DNA of 64,000 nt from Verrucomicrobiales bacterium (GCA_031256975.1 JAIRPN010000016.1:248001-312000); one strand, 5' to 3'; counted from the stretch's first letter, positions 41,605 through 51,061 are shown. The notes: a model not told the origin generated them from the sequence alone. Program-made: numbers and translations.

Positions 41605-43428
41605 ATGTCAGGAATCCAGAATTTTGTTTATGCAATCGAGGCCGGCGGACTCCGCGTCTGGATTGTACGCATCGCCCTTGCCGCCTTGGTCATCGGCTTG
41701 GGAATTTATTACGCAGCCACCCAGTTCAACGGTTTCAACTCGGCGGAAGCGATGGACTTGGCGCAGGTGGGACGACAGGTCGAGGAAGGCAACGGCTTTT
41801 CCACCAAACTCATCCGCCCGCTCATCCTGAAGGATCACCCCGAATGGCTTACGGCCGTACGTGACAAGAAAGAGCCGTTTCCCGAACTGGTGCATCCGCC
41901 CGCTTATCCGGCTTTGCTGGCGGCATTGTTCACCGTCACCGCGCCGACTTTCGATGTGTCGCCGGAATCGGTAAAAAGCGGATTCAGCACCTACAGCCCG
42001 GAAAAATATGTGCTGGGCATGAACATCCTGTTGCTATTGATATCCGTGGTGGTGTTTTACCTGTGGATGGCGCGGGCCTTCGACGGCAAGGTGGCGACCT
42101 TCGCCACGGCACTGTTTATTGGTTCGGACCTGATGTGGAGCTTCGCCATTAGCGGGTTGTCGATGCAGTTCATCATCCTGTTGGTTTGTGTTGCCGGTTT
42201 TTGTCTCAACGAGGCGCTAACAGCCGACGAAACCGTCGAATACGAAGGCATGTCCCTGCTTTGGCTGGCAATCGCGGCCGTTATGGTTGGCACGCTTATG
42301 CTGACCCGTTATTCCATGCTGGCGATTTATCTGCCCTTCGCCGCTTTGGGTTTCATGGGCTTCACCCGCAAGACTTCGTGCGGTTTGATTGCCACCCTGA
42401 TCCCCCTGGGAATCTGCCTCCCTTGGCTGATCCGCAACATCATGATATCCGGCAACCCTTTCGGTTACGCTTGGGTACAGCTATTCGCCGGCGATTCGAC
42501 CCTGTGGCGGATTTACGATGGCGACACCGGCAATTTCATTGGCTTCAACCAACTGATACGCGCCCTGTTAAACGGGTTTGGCAATGAATTGTCCAACCTC
42601 GGGGCATTCTTCGGCAGCCTGATCATCCCGGCCATTTTCATCCTGGGCTTCTTCCACATGTTCAAACGGGAACGCATCCAGATTTCCCGTTGGTTCTGGG
42701 GCGCTGCCTTTGTGATCTTGCTGGTGTTCAATGCCATCATCATCAAGACCCAGGACATCACGGAACAACAATCCGACATGAATTTGTTGTTCGCCTTATT
42801 CCCCGCAGTGGTGGGGTACGGCGCCGCCTTTGTGTTTGTACTGGTGGAACGCATCCAGTTGCCCAGCCATGTGCTGCGGATTCCAATTTTTGTCCTGGTT
42901 TGCCTGTTACAACTCTATCCGCTCGGTGTTCGTTTGGTGCAGCATCGCCCCCCGCCGGTGGCCTATCCGCCATATTTTCCGCCACTGATGCAAATTTACT
43001 ACAAAGGCCTGCTCGATAAAAACGAACTACAGACCTGTGACATGCCCTGGGCGGGAGCCTGGTATGGTGATCGTTTGTCCCTTTGGCTGCCCAAGAATCG
43101 CGAAGACTTCAACAAAGTGAACAGCGACGTATTCCCCATTAGCGCCTTTTGGCTCACCCAAGTCAGTATGCGCAAGGAGGTTCGCAACGGCGAATATGGC
43201 GACTGGGCAAACTTGATTGAGCAGTTGGACACCGCCCTGTATCTGGGGGGAAAAGACCAAACCGAATACCAAAAAACCCTGGCCAATGCCCTGACCCAGC
43301 CGCAAGGACTGAATCAACCCCTACCCTATTTCTGGCCATACCGGATTTTCGGCAGTGATTACTACTACTACTTTTCCAGCAAGTCGCAGCTGTATAATTT
43401 GTTACAACAAAGTCAAAATAAACAATAA
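41605..43428 (+). CDS. GT-C fold membrane glycosyltransferase (GT39/ArnT-like)
   Basis: 607 residues with about twelve membrane helices. The first periplasmic loop carries acidic residues in FNGFNSAEAMDLAQVGRQVEEGNGF and a HPPAYPALLA block, as in GT39/PMT family proteins that transfer sugars from polyprenyl phosphate. The C-terminal 150 residues form a soluble domain with no recognised motif. It might glycosylate a lipid, glycan or protein outside the cytoplasm. It lies between purC and the exopolysaccharide genes; a separate promoter at 43475 suggests it is not in their operon. Confidence 0.75.
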   Translation: MSGIQNFVYAIEAGGLRVWIVRIALAALVIGLGIYYAATQFNGFNSAEAMDLAQVGRQVEEGNGFSTKLIRPLILKDHPEWLTAVRDKKEPFPELVHPPAYPALLAALFTVTAPTFDVSPESVKSGFSTYSPEKYVLGMNILLLLISVVVFYLWMARAFDGKVATFATALFIGSDLMWSFAISGLSMQFIILLVCVAGFCLNEALTADETVEYEGMSLLWLAIAAVMVGTLMLTRYSMLAIYLPFAALGFMGFTRKTSCGLIATLIPLGICLPWLIRNIMISGNPFGYAWVQLFAGDSTLWRIYDGDTGNFIGFNQLIRALLNGFGNELSNLGAFFGSLIIPAIFILGFFHMFKRERIQISRWFWGAAFVILLVFNAIIIKTQDITEQQSDMNLLFALFPAVVGYGAAFVFVLVERIQLPSHVLRIPIFVLVCLLQLYPLGVRLVQHRPPPVAYPPYFPPLMQIYYKGLLDKNELQTCDMPWAGAWYGDRLSLWLPKNREDFNKVNSDVFPISAFWLTQVSMRKEVRNGEYGDWANLIEQLDTALYLGGKDQTEYQKTLANALTQPQGLNQPLPYFWPYRIFGSDYYYYFSSKSQLYNLLQQSQNKQ

Positions 43429-43474
43429 ACCACGGAATTTACCGATTTTTTATGTGTTTTATTGGAAAAATACT

Positions 43475-43502
43475 TTGACTTTCGTGTATTTTCGCACATA
43501 AA
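43475..43502 (+). promoter_or_regulatory. Putative promoter of the exopolysaccharide operon
   Basis: TTGACT (43475-43480), 16-base spacer, CATAAA (43497-43502) in an AT-rich gap. It implies a leader of about 75 bases, unlike the near-leaderless genes elsewhere in the window. Confidence 0.4.
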
Positions 43503-43585
43503 ACATACATCAATTGTAATAGTTACTTTTAGCCGATTTTTGAAGTAACCAATTGATAGTGTACAGATTATAGGTAGGCGAATTT

Positions 43586-44800
43586 ATGAATATAGCAAAA
43601 CAAGCATTAACGCTGGCTTTTTGTGCTGCTGCGATTCCATTTTTCTCTCAAACATCCCTAGCTGATGACAGCGTTTCTGCCGGTCAGATGGGCGCGGGTA
43701 AACCCTTCATCATCTCTGCCGGGGTTCGCCAAGGGTATGACGACAATATTTATACCACCCCGAACAACGAGCAGGCGAGCATGTTCACCACGATTTCACC
43801 CGATTTCTGGCTGAAATACCCCATGGAAGACACCACCATCGAAGCCCGTTATATCCTTGACGCCAAATACTATTGGGACCGCCCGGAAAGCAGCGACTGG
43901 GATTTCAATCACAACTTTAACATGCATATCTCGCATGATTTTAATTCCCGCATGAATCTGGACATCCGCGATCAATTCGTCTACTCGCAAAGCCCGCAGG
44001 CCGGCACGAATAACCAAATTGTTCGCTACCTTGGCGATGGCTATATCAACAACGCCTCCGCCGCCCTGACCTACGCTTGGACCACCCAGTTCTCGACCGT
44101 CACGACTTACAACAATACCTTTAACAACTACAATGATGAGAACGTCAACTTTGACAACAATTACTTCCGCAACGGCGTCAGCCAGGACTTCCGATACGCG
44201 TTTCTGGACACCACAACGGGTGTATTGAACTTTACCTACGATAATTACGATTACGGCTACCAACACTTGAAGACCTATGACAGCTATATCCTGACCGTTG
44301 GCGCTGACCATTACATCATGCCGACTTGGTTGATCAGCGGTCGCTTTGGCGCGCAAATGGTAAGTTACGAAAATTCGGATATTTCTGAAAGCGTCAATCC
44401 TTATGTCAGCTTGAAATCAGTATGGTATTATCTGCCGAAATCCTCCTTTGAGGCCAGCTACACCTACCAGACCGGCATTACCGATAATGGTAATTACGCC
44501 ACTTCCGAAGGCCATCAGATCAACTTTGGCGTAACCCATTACTGGACTCCGAAGTTCAACACCGCCGCAGGTGTCCTGTTGCTCTTTAACAACTTTGACA
44601 GCAGCCAAGCCTTGTTCGGCATGGTATTCCAAAATAACATGCACGAAACCACCATTCAGCCTTACTTCCGTGCTGGATACGATATTACCAATTGGTTTTC
44701 AGTCGAAGCCGGTTATCAATACACCACGGTTTCCTCTGGCGACCCAAGCCGCCCTTACTGGGATAACCAGTTCTACATCGGTGTACGCGGTTCTTACTAA
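43586..44800 (+). CDS. Outer membrane beta-barrel protein of the exopolysaccharide locus
   Basis: 404 residues, signal peptide MNIAKQALTLAFCAAAIPFF to about SLA. The mature protein is a run of alternating amphipathic strands rich in Tyr, Asn and Asp (VRQGYDDNIYTTPNNEQAS, FNHNFNMHISHDFNSRMNL, FTYDNYDYGYQHLKTYDSY) and ends in an aromatic strand (FYIGVRGSY). This matches the BBP2-like barrel proteins that accompany Wzc/Wza in exopolysaccharide clusters. It may form the secretion pore or an outer-membrane partner. No dispersed motif lies inside it. Confidence 0.78.
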   Translation: MNIAKQALTLAFCAAAIPFFSQTSLADDSVSAGQMGAGKPFIISAGVRQGYDDNIYTTPNNEQASMFTTISPDFWLKYPMEDTTIEARYILDAKYYWDRPESSDWDFNHNFNMHISHDFNSRMNLDIRDQFVYSQSPQAGTNNQIVRYLGDGYINNASAALTYAWTTQFSTVTTYNNTFNNYNDENVNFDNNYFRNGVSQDFRYAFLDTTTGVLNFTYDNYDYGYQHLKTYDSYILTVGADHYIMPTWLISGRFGAQMVSYENSDISESVNPYVSLKSVWYYLPKSSFEASYTYQTGITDNGNYATSEGHQINFGVTHYWTPKFNTAAGVLLLFNNFDSSQALFGMVFQNNMHETTIQPYFRAGYDITNWFSVEAGYQYTTVSSGDPSRPYWDNQFYIGVRGSY

Positions 44801-44894
44801 TTATCCTTCCTACCCCCCGGGGCAGAATGATAATTCAGCACGTTCAAGAGTTGCTAATGCCGGCTTATTGTTGTTATACTAAATTTTTATCATT

Positions 44895-47102
44895 ATGCCG
44901 GATCATTCAGACGAAGTAACTCTTCATTTTAGCGACTATTGGAGGATTGTAAAAAATCGCTGGCCGATCATTCTGACCATTTTTATCCTGGTTGTCGGTA
45001 CCGCTTATTTTTATTCCCGCGGTCTTACCAAGATTTACTCGTCCTATGTAACCGTGCAGGTCGACAAAAAGGGGCAGGATGAAACCATCTTTAAGAATAA
45101 TCCTGAAAATTTCGGCGTCGATCCGGTATTTCTCCAAACCGAATTTGAAATCATCAAGTCCAAGACCGTTTTGTATCCGGTCATTGAACAGCTTAACTTG
45201 AAGAGCGTCATTTCCCAACGCTTCGGGGTTGAAAATTTAACTGACGACCAAGTCTATCAATTTTTCCTGCGCCAATACCTCAATGTACAACAATTTCGCA
45301 GCACCAAATTGATCGAAATTGACGTGGAAAGTCCCGATCCCGCACAAGCAGCCGAAATCGCCAATACGATTGCCGCCCAGTATGAAAAGTACCGTATCGA
45401 CAAATTGCAGGAAGGCATCAACAACGCCATTGCCCCATTTAAGGACAAGGTTGAAGAGCAGGAGAAACTTGTTGCGGATTTAAATGCCAAAGTCGGAACC
45501 ATCAGGGAAGAACGCCGCAAAAAACTGGGGCCCGATTATGTTATCGCCGGCGGAGCCACACAGCAAGGCAGCGCATCCTTGTTGGACATGCAAATCCAAA
45601 ACCAGGAAGCCAAGGTTGCTTCAGCTAAAACAGACGCCACGGTTAAAATCGCGCTCTACAATAAAATCAAAGATCTCAGCATTCAAGACTTGGAAAATAT
45701 CCTGCCCGCCATCAACAAGGAAGATCAGAATATTTCAAATCTCCGGCAAACTTACCTTTCCAACCAATCCTATATCATTTCCCTGCAACAACAGGGGCTT
45801 GACGCCGAGCATCCGAAGGTCAAGTCAGCGGTTGCGGCATTGGCAAAAACCCGTGATCAACTCGACAAAGCCATCCTCGGCATGCGCGAAGGCATCAAAT
45901 ACGATTCCGAAGTTTCCCAGCAAACGGTATCCGCCATGGAAACCGAGCTTAAAATGTTGAAAGACCAGCGCCGTCAAACCGATCCCAGCGACAGCTGGGT
46001 TGATCTGGAACAAGCCCAGCGCGATTTGGAGTCGCAACAGCAAATTCTCAACCTGCTAAAAGCCCGCTATCAACAGGAAGTTATCGACAACCAAATCAAG
46101 GCCTACCCGGTCACCATCATCAACCAAGCGGAATCCAATCCCCGCCCGATCAAACCGAAGCTGTTGCTAATCATGATCGCGGCCGTTGCTGCAGGTTTGT
46201 TCCTTGGTGTTTCTTTGGCGTTCTTCATCGAATATCTGGATACCAGCATCAAGTCTCTGGACGATGTGGAACGCTATCTCAAGACTTCCGTGGTCGGCGT
46301 TATCCCCGATGATGTGGACCCTTTGATCAACGAAGGAGCAGATTCCCCCAATGGTGAGGCATATCGCATTTTGCGTGCAAAAATCGACCTGAAGGGCAAG
46401 GAAGACGGTGCCACCACCTTGACCATCGTCAGCGGCGGCCCCGGCGAAGGCAAATCGACCACCATTTTCAATCTGGCCTACGTTTGTGCCTACAGCGGCA
46501 TCAATACCCTGTTGGTCGACGTCGATTTCCGCCGGCATTCGCTTGATAAAATCCTCAATGTGGAAAACCAGCCGGGTTTGGCGGATTTCCTGATCGGCAG
46601 CACTCCTTTGCATGATTGCATCCGCAGCACGGATGTTCCCAACCTGCATATCATCACTTCCGGTAAACTCCCTTCCCACTGCATGGGCGCCCTCAGCCCC
46701 GCCAAGATGGCGGAAATTATTGCCACGCTGAAACCTTATTACGAAGTCATCCTTTTTGATGCCCCGCCAATTCTTGGCATTAGCGATGCAGCCGTGGTCG
46801 TCCATGAAGTCGACATGACCCTGCTGGCGGTCCAGCACCGCCGCTATCCGCGGCATATCTCCTTGCGGGCCAAGAACGCGATCACCGAAATGCAAGGGCG
46901 TTTTGTGGGTGTGGTACTTAACAAGGTTCAGTTGCGCAGTGACGATTCCTATTATTACTACACCAGCTATTACGGTTACGAGGAAGGCTACGACAAGGCT
47001 TCCAAGAAAAAGCTCAAGAAAGTCCGCAAACAGGCCAAGCAAAAAAAAGGACAGGAAACCAATACTTCCGGCTCGACAGGTTCGGACGCCGAGCAATATT
47101 AG
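44895..47102 (+). CDS. Polysaccharide co-polymerase / tyrosine autokinase (Wzc-like)
   Basis: 735 residues: Wzz domain with N-terminal helix (WPIILTIFILVVGTAYFYS), a long periplasmic coiled-coil part (about 165-400), second membrane helix (LLLIMIAAVAAGLFLGVSLAFFIEY) and a cytoplasmic bacterial tyrosine kinase: Walker A SGGPGEGKSTTIFN, Walker A' LLVDVDFRRHSLDKIL, Walker B VILFDAPPILGISD. A tail with eight tyrosines in 16 residues (YYYYTSYYGYEEGY) is the autophosphorylation cluster. It controls chain length and export of an exopolysaccharide. Confidence 0.93.
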   Translation: MPDHSDEVTLHFSDYWRIVKNRWPIILTIFILVVGTAYFYSRGLTKIYSSYVTVQVDKKGQDETIFKNNPENFGVDPVFLQTEFEIIKSKTVLYPVIEQLNLKSVISQRFGVENLTDDQVYQFFLRQYLNVQQFRSTKLIEIDVESPDPAQAAEIANTIAAQYEKYRIDKLQEGINNAIAPFKDKVEEQEKLVADLNAKVGTIREERRKKLGPDYVIAGGATQQGSASLLDMQIQNQEAKVASAKTDATVKIALYNKIKDLSIQDLENILPAINKEDQNISNLRQTYLSNQSYIISLQQQGLDAEHPKVKSAVAALAKTRDQLDKAILGMREGIKYDSEVSQQTVSAMETELKMLKDQRRQTDPSDSWVDLEQAQRDLESQQQILNLLKARYQQEVIDNQIKAYPVTIINQAESNPRPIKPKLLLIMIAAVAAGLFLGVSLAFFIEYLDTSIKSLDDVERYLKTSVVGVIPDDVDPLINEGADSPNGEAYRILRAKIDLKGKEDGATTLTIVSGGPGEGKSTTIFNLAYVCAYSGINTLLVDVDFRRHSLDKILNVENQPGLADFLIGSTPLHDCIRSTDVPNLHIITSGKLPSHCMGALSPAKMAEIIATLKPYYEVILFDAPPILGISDAAVVVHEVDMTLLAVQHRRYPRHISLRAKNAITEMQGRFVGVVLNKVQLRSDDSYYYYTSYYGYEEGYDKASKKKLKKVRKQAKQKKGQETNTSGSTGSDAEQY

Positions 47103-47109
47103 TCGTTTT

Positions 47110-47733
47110 ATGACGCGTTATTCATTTCTCACCATCAGCGCCCTCATGGTCGGTGCGTTCTTGTTCATCGGTTGCTCGGGTCCGAAAGCCGATGTCAATT
47201 CAACCGATGTTTCGGCCAGCAGCCAGTATGGCAATCCGGATGACCCAGAATACAATCTGATCCGCAAAGGAGATGCCCTCACCATCCAACTCAGTGGTGT
47301 ACCGGTCGAGGATCAAGCTACTTATCCGGTCAAGGTTGACGATAATGGCAACGTTTCCATGCCGATGATCGGCAATGTCAAGGCAGCCGGCGTTACTGTT
47401 GCCGACCTCAAAAATACCATCGAGACCCTCTACAAAAGCAACCGCATTTACACCAATCCCAATATCACCATTTACACCCAGCAGGAACGTTACGTCAGCG
47501 TCAATGGTGAGGTCAAAACCCCGCAACAAATCATCTACTATCGCGGCATTACCGCCCTTACCGCACTCGCCCAGGCCGGAGGATTCACCGACTACGCCAA
47601 CCGCAGGAAATGCAAACTGCTGCGCGGCGACAAGGTAATTGAATTTAACGCCCAGGAAATCCAAAACGACCCGAAAAAGGACATTCCGCTATTGCCGAAT
47701 GATCGTATCCAGGTTGACCGCAGTATCTTTTAA
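47110..47733 (+). CDS. Polysaccharide export lipoprotein (Wza-like)
   Basis: 207 residues. ATG 47110, 7 bases after the kinase stop, gives a lipoprotein signal with lipobox LFIGC. A Poly_export domain (DALTIQLSGVPVEDQATYPVKVDDNGNVSMPMIGNVKAAG) and an SLBB domain (RYVSVNGEVKTPQQIIYYRG) follow. The length is short compared with Wza (about 380), so it has one SLBB and lacks the C-terminal helix for the outer-membrane barrel; the barrel protein of this operon may supply the outer pore. Confidence 0.92.
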   Translation: MTRYSFLTISALMVGAFLFIGCSGPKADVNSTDVSASSQYGNPDDPEYNLIRKGDALTIQLSGVPVEDQATYPVKVDDNGNVSMPMIGNVKAAGVTVADLKNTIETLYKSNRIYTNPNITIYTQQERYVSVNGEVKTPQQIIYYRGITALTALAQAGGFTDYANRRKCKLLRGDKVIEFNAQEIQNDPKKDIPLLPNDRIQVDRSIF

Positions 47734-47740
47734 TCCCGTC

Positions 47741-48121
47741 ATGGCCGCCAAAACCACCAAACGTTCACCTGCCGCTAACAACGAAGACATTACCTTGGCC
47801 AAACTCTGCGCCGAATTCGCCGCGGATAAAAAAGCCAATAACCCGGTCATCCTTGACTTGAGCGAACTCAACGGCCCGGCCTCCTATTTCCTGATCTGTT
47901 CCGGCGAATCGGAACCCCAGTTAAAGGCCATTGCCGAGTCCATCACCGGCGGCCTGCGCGACAAGCACGGCATCCGCGCTATTAGCGCCGAAGGCCGCAA
48001 TACCAGCCAGTGGATTGTGCTGGATTACGGCAGCCTGCTGGTGCATATCATGCATGAGGAAAAACGCGCTTTTTACAATCTGGAAAAACTCTGGCGCGAC
48101 GCCAAGACCGTTTCATTCTGA
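47741..48121 (+). CDS. rsfS: Ribosomal silencing factor RsfS
   Basis: 126 residues, start ATG 47741, 7 bases after the Wza-like stop. The pattern VILDLSELNGPASYFLICSG, then HGIRAISAEGRNTSQWIVLDYGSLLVHIMHEEKRAFYNLEKLW, is the family signature. RsfS binds ribosomal protein L14 and blocks subunit joining in starvation. It is usually next to nadD; here it trails the exopolysaccharide operon and may be co-transcribed with it. Two copies of the dispersed motif in the same orientation (48131, 48149) lie between it and argS. Confidence 0.94.
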   Translation: MAAKTTKRSPAANNEDITLAKLCAEFAADKKANNPVILDLSELNGPASYFLICSGESEPQLKAIAESITGGLRDKHGIRAISAEGRNTSQWIVLDYGSLLVHIMHEEKRAFYNLEKLWRDAKTVSF

Positions 48122-48162
48122 TCCTTGTGGTTAGCGTCCCGTTTCGCCATTAGCGACAGCCC

Positions 48163-49875
48163 TTACATTTCTTCCAAAGTCTGGATGCCCAGCAGATACA
48201 ATCCACGTTTCAATACGTCCCCCGCCAGCTGGCAAATATGCAACCGGGAGTTTTTTAACGACTCGGACTCCGCTTTCAACACCGGGCAATGTTCAAAGAA
48301 GCGGTGGAACAATGCCGCGGTTTCAAACAAATAACCGCAAACATGATGTGGCCGGTATTCCTGGGCCGCCACTTGCACAATGTCGCCAAACGCCAGTAGT
48401 TTGCGCGCCAAATCCTGTTCCGTCGGTTCCTGTAATTCAAATTTGGCCAGGGGGGCCAACGGCGAACCCGCTTTGCGCAAAATCGACCGGGTACGGACGT
48501 AGGCATTCAACAAATACGGCGCGGTATTGCCGTCAAACGCCAACATGCGGTCCCAGTCGAACACATAATCGAGATTACGGTTCTGCGCCTGGTCGGCGTA
48601 TTTCAATGCGCCAATGCCGATCACCTTCGCCATTAGCGCCGCCTGTTGCTCGGAAATCTCACTGCGCTTTTCACGCAAAATCTTCGCGGCGCGGCTTTCC
48701 GCCTCATCCAATAGATTACGCAGCTTAATCGGCGTACCATCCCTTGTTTTTAGTGGCTTATTATCCGCACCCATGATCGCCCCGAACCAGACATGCTCAA
48801 AATCCTGCCTGTCATAGCCCCAGCGCCTGGCCGTGGCGAACAATTGTTTGAAATGCAGCTGTTGCCGCCCGTCGGTGACATACACCAGCGTATCGGCGGC
48901 AAATTCCTGTTCACGGTAACGAATGGTCGCCAAGTCCGTGGTGGAATACAATGCCGCCCCGTCCGATTTACGCACCAGAAACGGATGATCCTTCAATTCC
49001 GGTTCGTCAAAATAAACCACCGCCGCCCCCTTGTCCTCCTTGGCGATGCCCTTGGCCAGCAATTCCTCTACCACTTCGTTCAGCCACGGGTTGTAAAAAC
49101 TCTCCGCCAGCGTGTGGTCAAAATGGGTATCCAGCCGTTCGTAAATCTGGTCGAATGCCGCTTGCGACAACTCGCGGAATTTCTTCCACAACGCCACGTT
49201 TTCCTCATCGCCATTCTGCAGTTTCACCAACTCCAACCGCGCCGCTTCCATCAACGCCGGATCCGCCTCACAGGCCTTGTGGGCGTCCTTGTACAAACGC
49301 TCCATTTCCCCAATGGCATTGTCCACCGTTAGCGCCGGCTTGCCCGCCTGCTTGTAACCGAGAATGATTTTGCCAAATTGCGTGCCCCAGTCGCCGATGT
49401 GATTATCACGAATCACCCGGTGGCCTTGCGCTGCCAGCAACCGCGCCAAAGTCTCGCCCAGCACCGTACTACGGATATGGCCCACATGCATTTCCTTCGC
49501 CACGTTGGGTGCGCTGAAATCAATCACCACTTTTTTGGCCGTTGGCGCCTGTGCCACACCCAAATGCGGATCGTCCCGCAACGCTAATAGCGAGGCCGCG
49601 ACAGCCTCCGCAGTAAACGTAAAATTGACAAAACCCGGCCCGGCAATCTCCACCTTCGCCAAATTCTCCCGTTTGCCAAACAAGTCCGCCAGTTGCTGCG
49701 CCACCTCGCGCGGGTTCTTTTTCAGGCCTTTACCGGCCACCATGGCGATATTGGTCTGAAAATGACCAAAACGCTCGTCCTGGCAAGCCTTGACCCAGGG
49801 TCCCCCGCTAATGGCGAGCCCGTTGGTTTTGATCCAATCCTGAATGGCTGATTCGAGATGAGTATGCAATGACAT
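48163..49875 (-). CDS. argS: Arginyl-tRNA synthetase
   Basis: 570 residues, class Ia. An N-terminal Add-1 domain (about 1-105) is followed by the HIGH-type motif in APNVAKEMHVGHIRSTVLG, then the catalytic Rossmann fold. The KMSK region is degenerate (ADNKPLKTRDGTPIKLRNL), which is common in ArgRS. The DALR anticodon-binding domain is C-terminal. No second argS is visible. It is 287 bases from the end of the convergent rsfS-free strand's next features and 11 bases after the leftward membrane gene's end. Confidence 0.97.
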   Translation of the reverse strand: MSLHTHLESAIQDWIKTNGLAISGGPWVKACQDERFGHFQTNIAMVAGKGLKKNPREVAQQLADLFGKRENLAKVEIAGPGFVNFTFTAEAVAASLLALRDDPHLGVAQAPTAKKVVIDFSAPNVAKEMHVGHIRSTVLGETLARLLAAQGHRVIRDNHIGDWGTQFGKIILGYKQAGKPALTVDNAIGEMERLYKDAHKACEADPALMEAARLELVKLQNGDEENVALWKKFRELSQAAFDQIYERLDTHFDHTLAESFYNPWLNEVVEELLAKGIAKEDKGAAVVYFDEPELKDHPFLVRKSDGAALYSTTDLATIRYREQEFAADTLVYVTDGRQQLHFKQLFATARRWGYDRQDFEHVWFGAIMGADNKPLKTRDGTPIKLRNLLDEAESRAAKILREKRSEISEQQAALMAKVIGIGALKYADQAQNRNLDYVFDWDRMLAFDGNTAPYLLNAYVRTRSILRKAGSPLAPLAKFELQEPTEQDLARKLLAFGDIVQVAAQEYRPHHVCGYLFETAALFHRFFEHCPVLKAESESLKNSRLHICQLAGDVLKRGLYLLGIQTLEEM

Positions 49876-49886
49876 GTCGGTATTCT

Positions 49887-50615
49887 TTAATCAAAGCTGA
49901 TGACTATACAGGACAAGGACGAAAATGCCAGCTTGTACAATTGCCGCAGTTGCCCGGCGCAAAACAGGTAACTTTGCGAAAAACAACCCCATAATTCCCG
50001 TCCTCCCTGCCGCCAGGAACCGGGTTCCAGCCAAATCCACAACAACACGCCAACAATCAGCAAATTGCATAATAAAATCACCACGATGGAAAAGAAATAG
50101 CCCTGCGAGGCGAAATCCGGCTGGTCGGTTTTCAACAGGCTGGCGGTGAAGCACAAATGAAAGGCCCAGCACAAGCCCCAGAACATGATAAAAGCCCATT
50201 CCCAGGTCGCCAACGGCGCTGGCCAAATCCAACGGGCAACAAACCACAACAAGCCCACCATTAGCGGATAAAATGGCACAATATAAGGAGACAGGGCAAT
50301 CCATGCCGACATCTTGTCGGTCGCCACATGCCCGCCCCCTGAACTGACCTTGAATTCCGAAACCCGCCCCCCGCTCATCAGCACCGCCAGCGCATGGGTC
50401 GATTCATGACCGAATACATACAGCCAGTTCCAGCGTGGCAGGGTGAAATAAACACAGGTCATGGCCGAAAAACCGATGGCGAAACTCCCCAGATTGGTCC
50501 AGGGAATTTTCTCCCATTGCCCGGCGTGCAGCCAGATCACCCTGCAAAGAAAATGTCCGGCGGCGAACAAAGCCGGCAGCAACAGCAGGGCAATAATGGA
50601 TTTTAGGAACTTCAC
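49887..50615 (-). CDS. M50-like membrane metalloprotease-type protein
   Basis: 242 residues with about six membrane helices. Residues around 70-95 read YVFGHESTHALAVLMSGGRVSEF, an HExxH zinc motif followed by an Ala-rich helix and GG, as in site-2 protease (M50) relatives; a glycine-rich SSGGGHVATDK loop follows. The second zinc-ligand motif (LDG/NPDG) is not evident, so activity is uncertain. It lies upstream of argS in the same direction and may be co-transcribed. Confidence 0.6.
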   Translation of the reverse strand: MKFLKSIIALLLLPALFAAGHFLCRVIWLHAGQWEKIPWTNLGSFAIGFSAMTCVYFTLPRWNWLYVFGHESTHALAVLMSGGRVSEFKVSSGGGHVATDKMSAWIALSPYIVPFYPLMVGLLWFVARWIWPAPLATWEWAFIMFWGLCWAFHLCFTASLLKTDQPDFASQGYFFSIVVILLCNLLIVGVLLWIWLEPGSWRQGGRELWGCFSQSYLFCAGQLRQLYKLAFSSLSCIVISFD

Positions 50616-50618
50616 GGC

Positions 50619-50647
50619 TTGACATTATCGCGTGGATTCAGAATAGT
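50619..50647 (+). promoter_or_regulatory. Putative rpsT promoter
   Basis: Consensus TTGACA (50619-50624), 17-base spacer, AATAGT (50642-50647). Transcription would start about 5 bases before ATG 50659. Confidence 0.55.
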
Positions 50648-50658
50648 CATGTGCAAAT

Positions 50659-50913
50659 ATGGCAAACACTAAGTCAGCAGCAAAGAGCGCGCGCAGCAGC
50701 CAGCGCCGTCGCACTGTGAACAAAAACAGCAGTGCCACCTACAAACAGGCTGAAAAACAACTTCGCGCCCTGGTCGCCGGTGGTAAAAAAGACGAGGCGG
50801 TAAAACTCCTGCCGAAGGTTTACGCCACCCTTGACAAAGCCGCGAAAAAGAAAACCGTTCATAAAAACAAGGCTAACCGCAGCAAGTCCCGCCTGGCCAA
50901 GTTGGTAAAATAA
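50659..50913 (+). CDS. rpsT: 30S ribosomal protein S20
   Basis: 84 residues, strongly basic, three-helix protein that binds the 5' domain of 16S rRNA. The pattern MANTKSAAKSARSSQRRRTVN, followed by VYATLDKAAKKKTVHKNKANRSKSRLAKLV, is characteristic. Single gene with its own promoter and terminator. Confidence 0.97.
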   Translation: MANTKSAAKSARSSQRRRTVNKNSSATYKQAEKQLRALVAGGKKDEAVKLLPKVYATLDKAAKKKTVHKNKANRSKSRLAKLVK

Positions 50914-50935
50914 TTATTTGGTTTAAAACCAACCC

Positions 50936-50976
50936 AACGCAGCGATGGTTTTTCATAACTGTCGCTGCGTTTTTTA
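50936..50976 (+). terminator. Intrinsic terminator of rpsT
   Basis: AACGCAGCGA (50936-50945) pairs perfectly with TCGCTGCGTT (50962-50971), and a T-run extends to 50975. Confidence 0.88.
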
Positions 50977-51012
50977 TTGCCCTGCTTGGCCAACCACGAC
51001 CCTGCATGGAAA

Positions 51013-51040
51013 CAAAAAAGGCGGGAATTGCTTCCCGCCT
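51013..51040 (-). terminator. Intrinsic terminator of the SYLF gene
   Basis: GGCGGGAA (51020-51027) pairs with TTCCCGCC (51032-51039) around TTGC, and the minus-strand T-run is the complement of AAAAAA at 51014-51019. The stem resembles the terminator at 15990-16011. Confidence 0.85.
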
Positions 51041-51061
51041 TCTCAAAATCGTCGTTGGCGA

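Noticed and set aside
46903-47109. Extended start of the Wza-like gene inside the kinase gene
   Set aside because: The extension is out-of-frame kinase sequence and would destroy the lipoprotein signal that begins at 47110.
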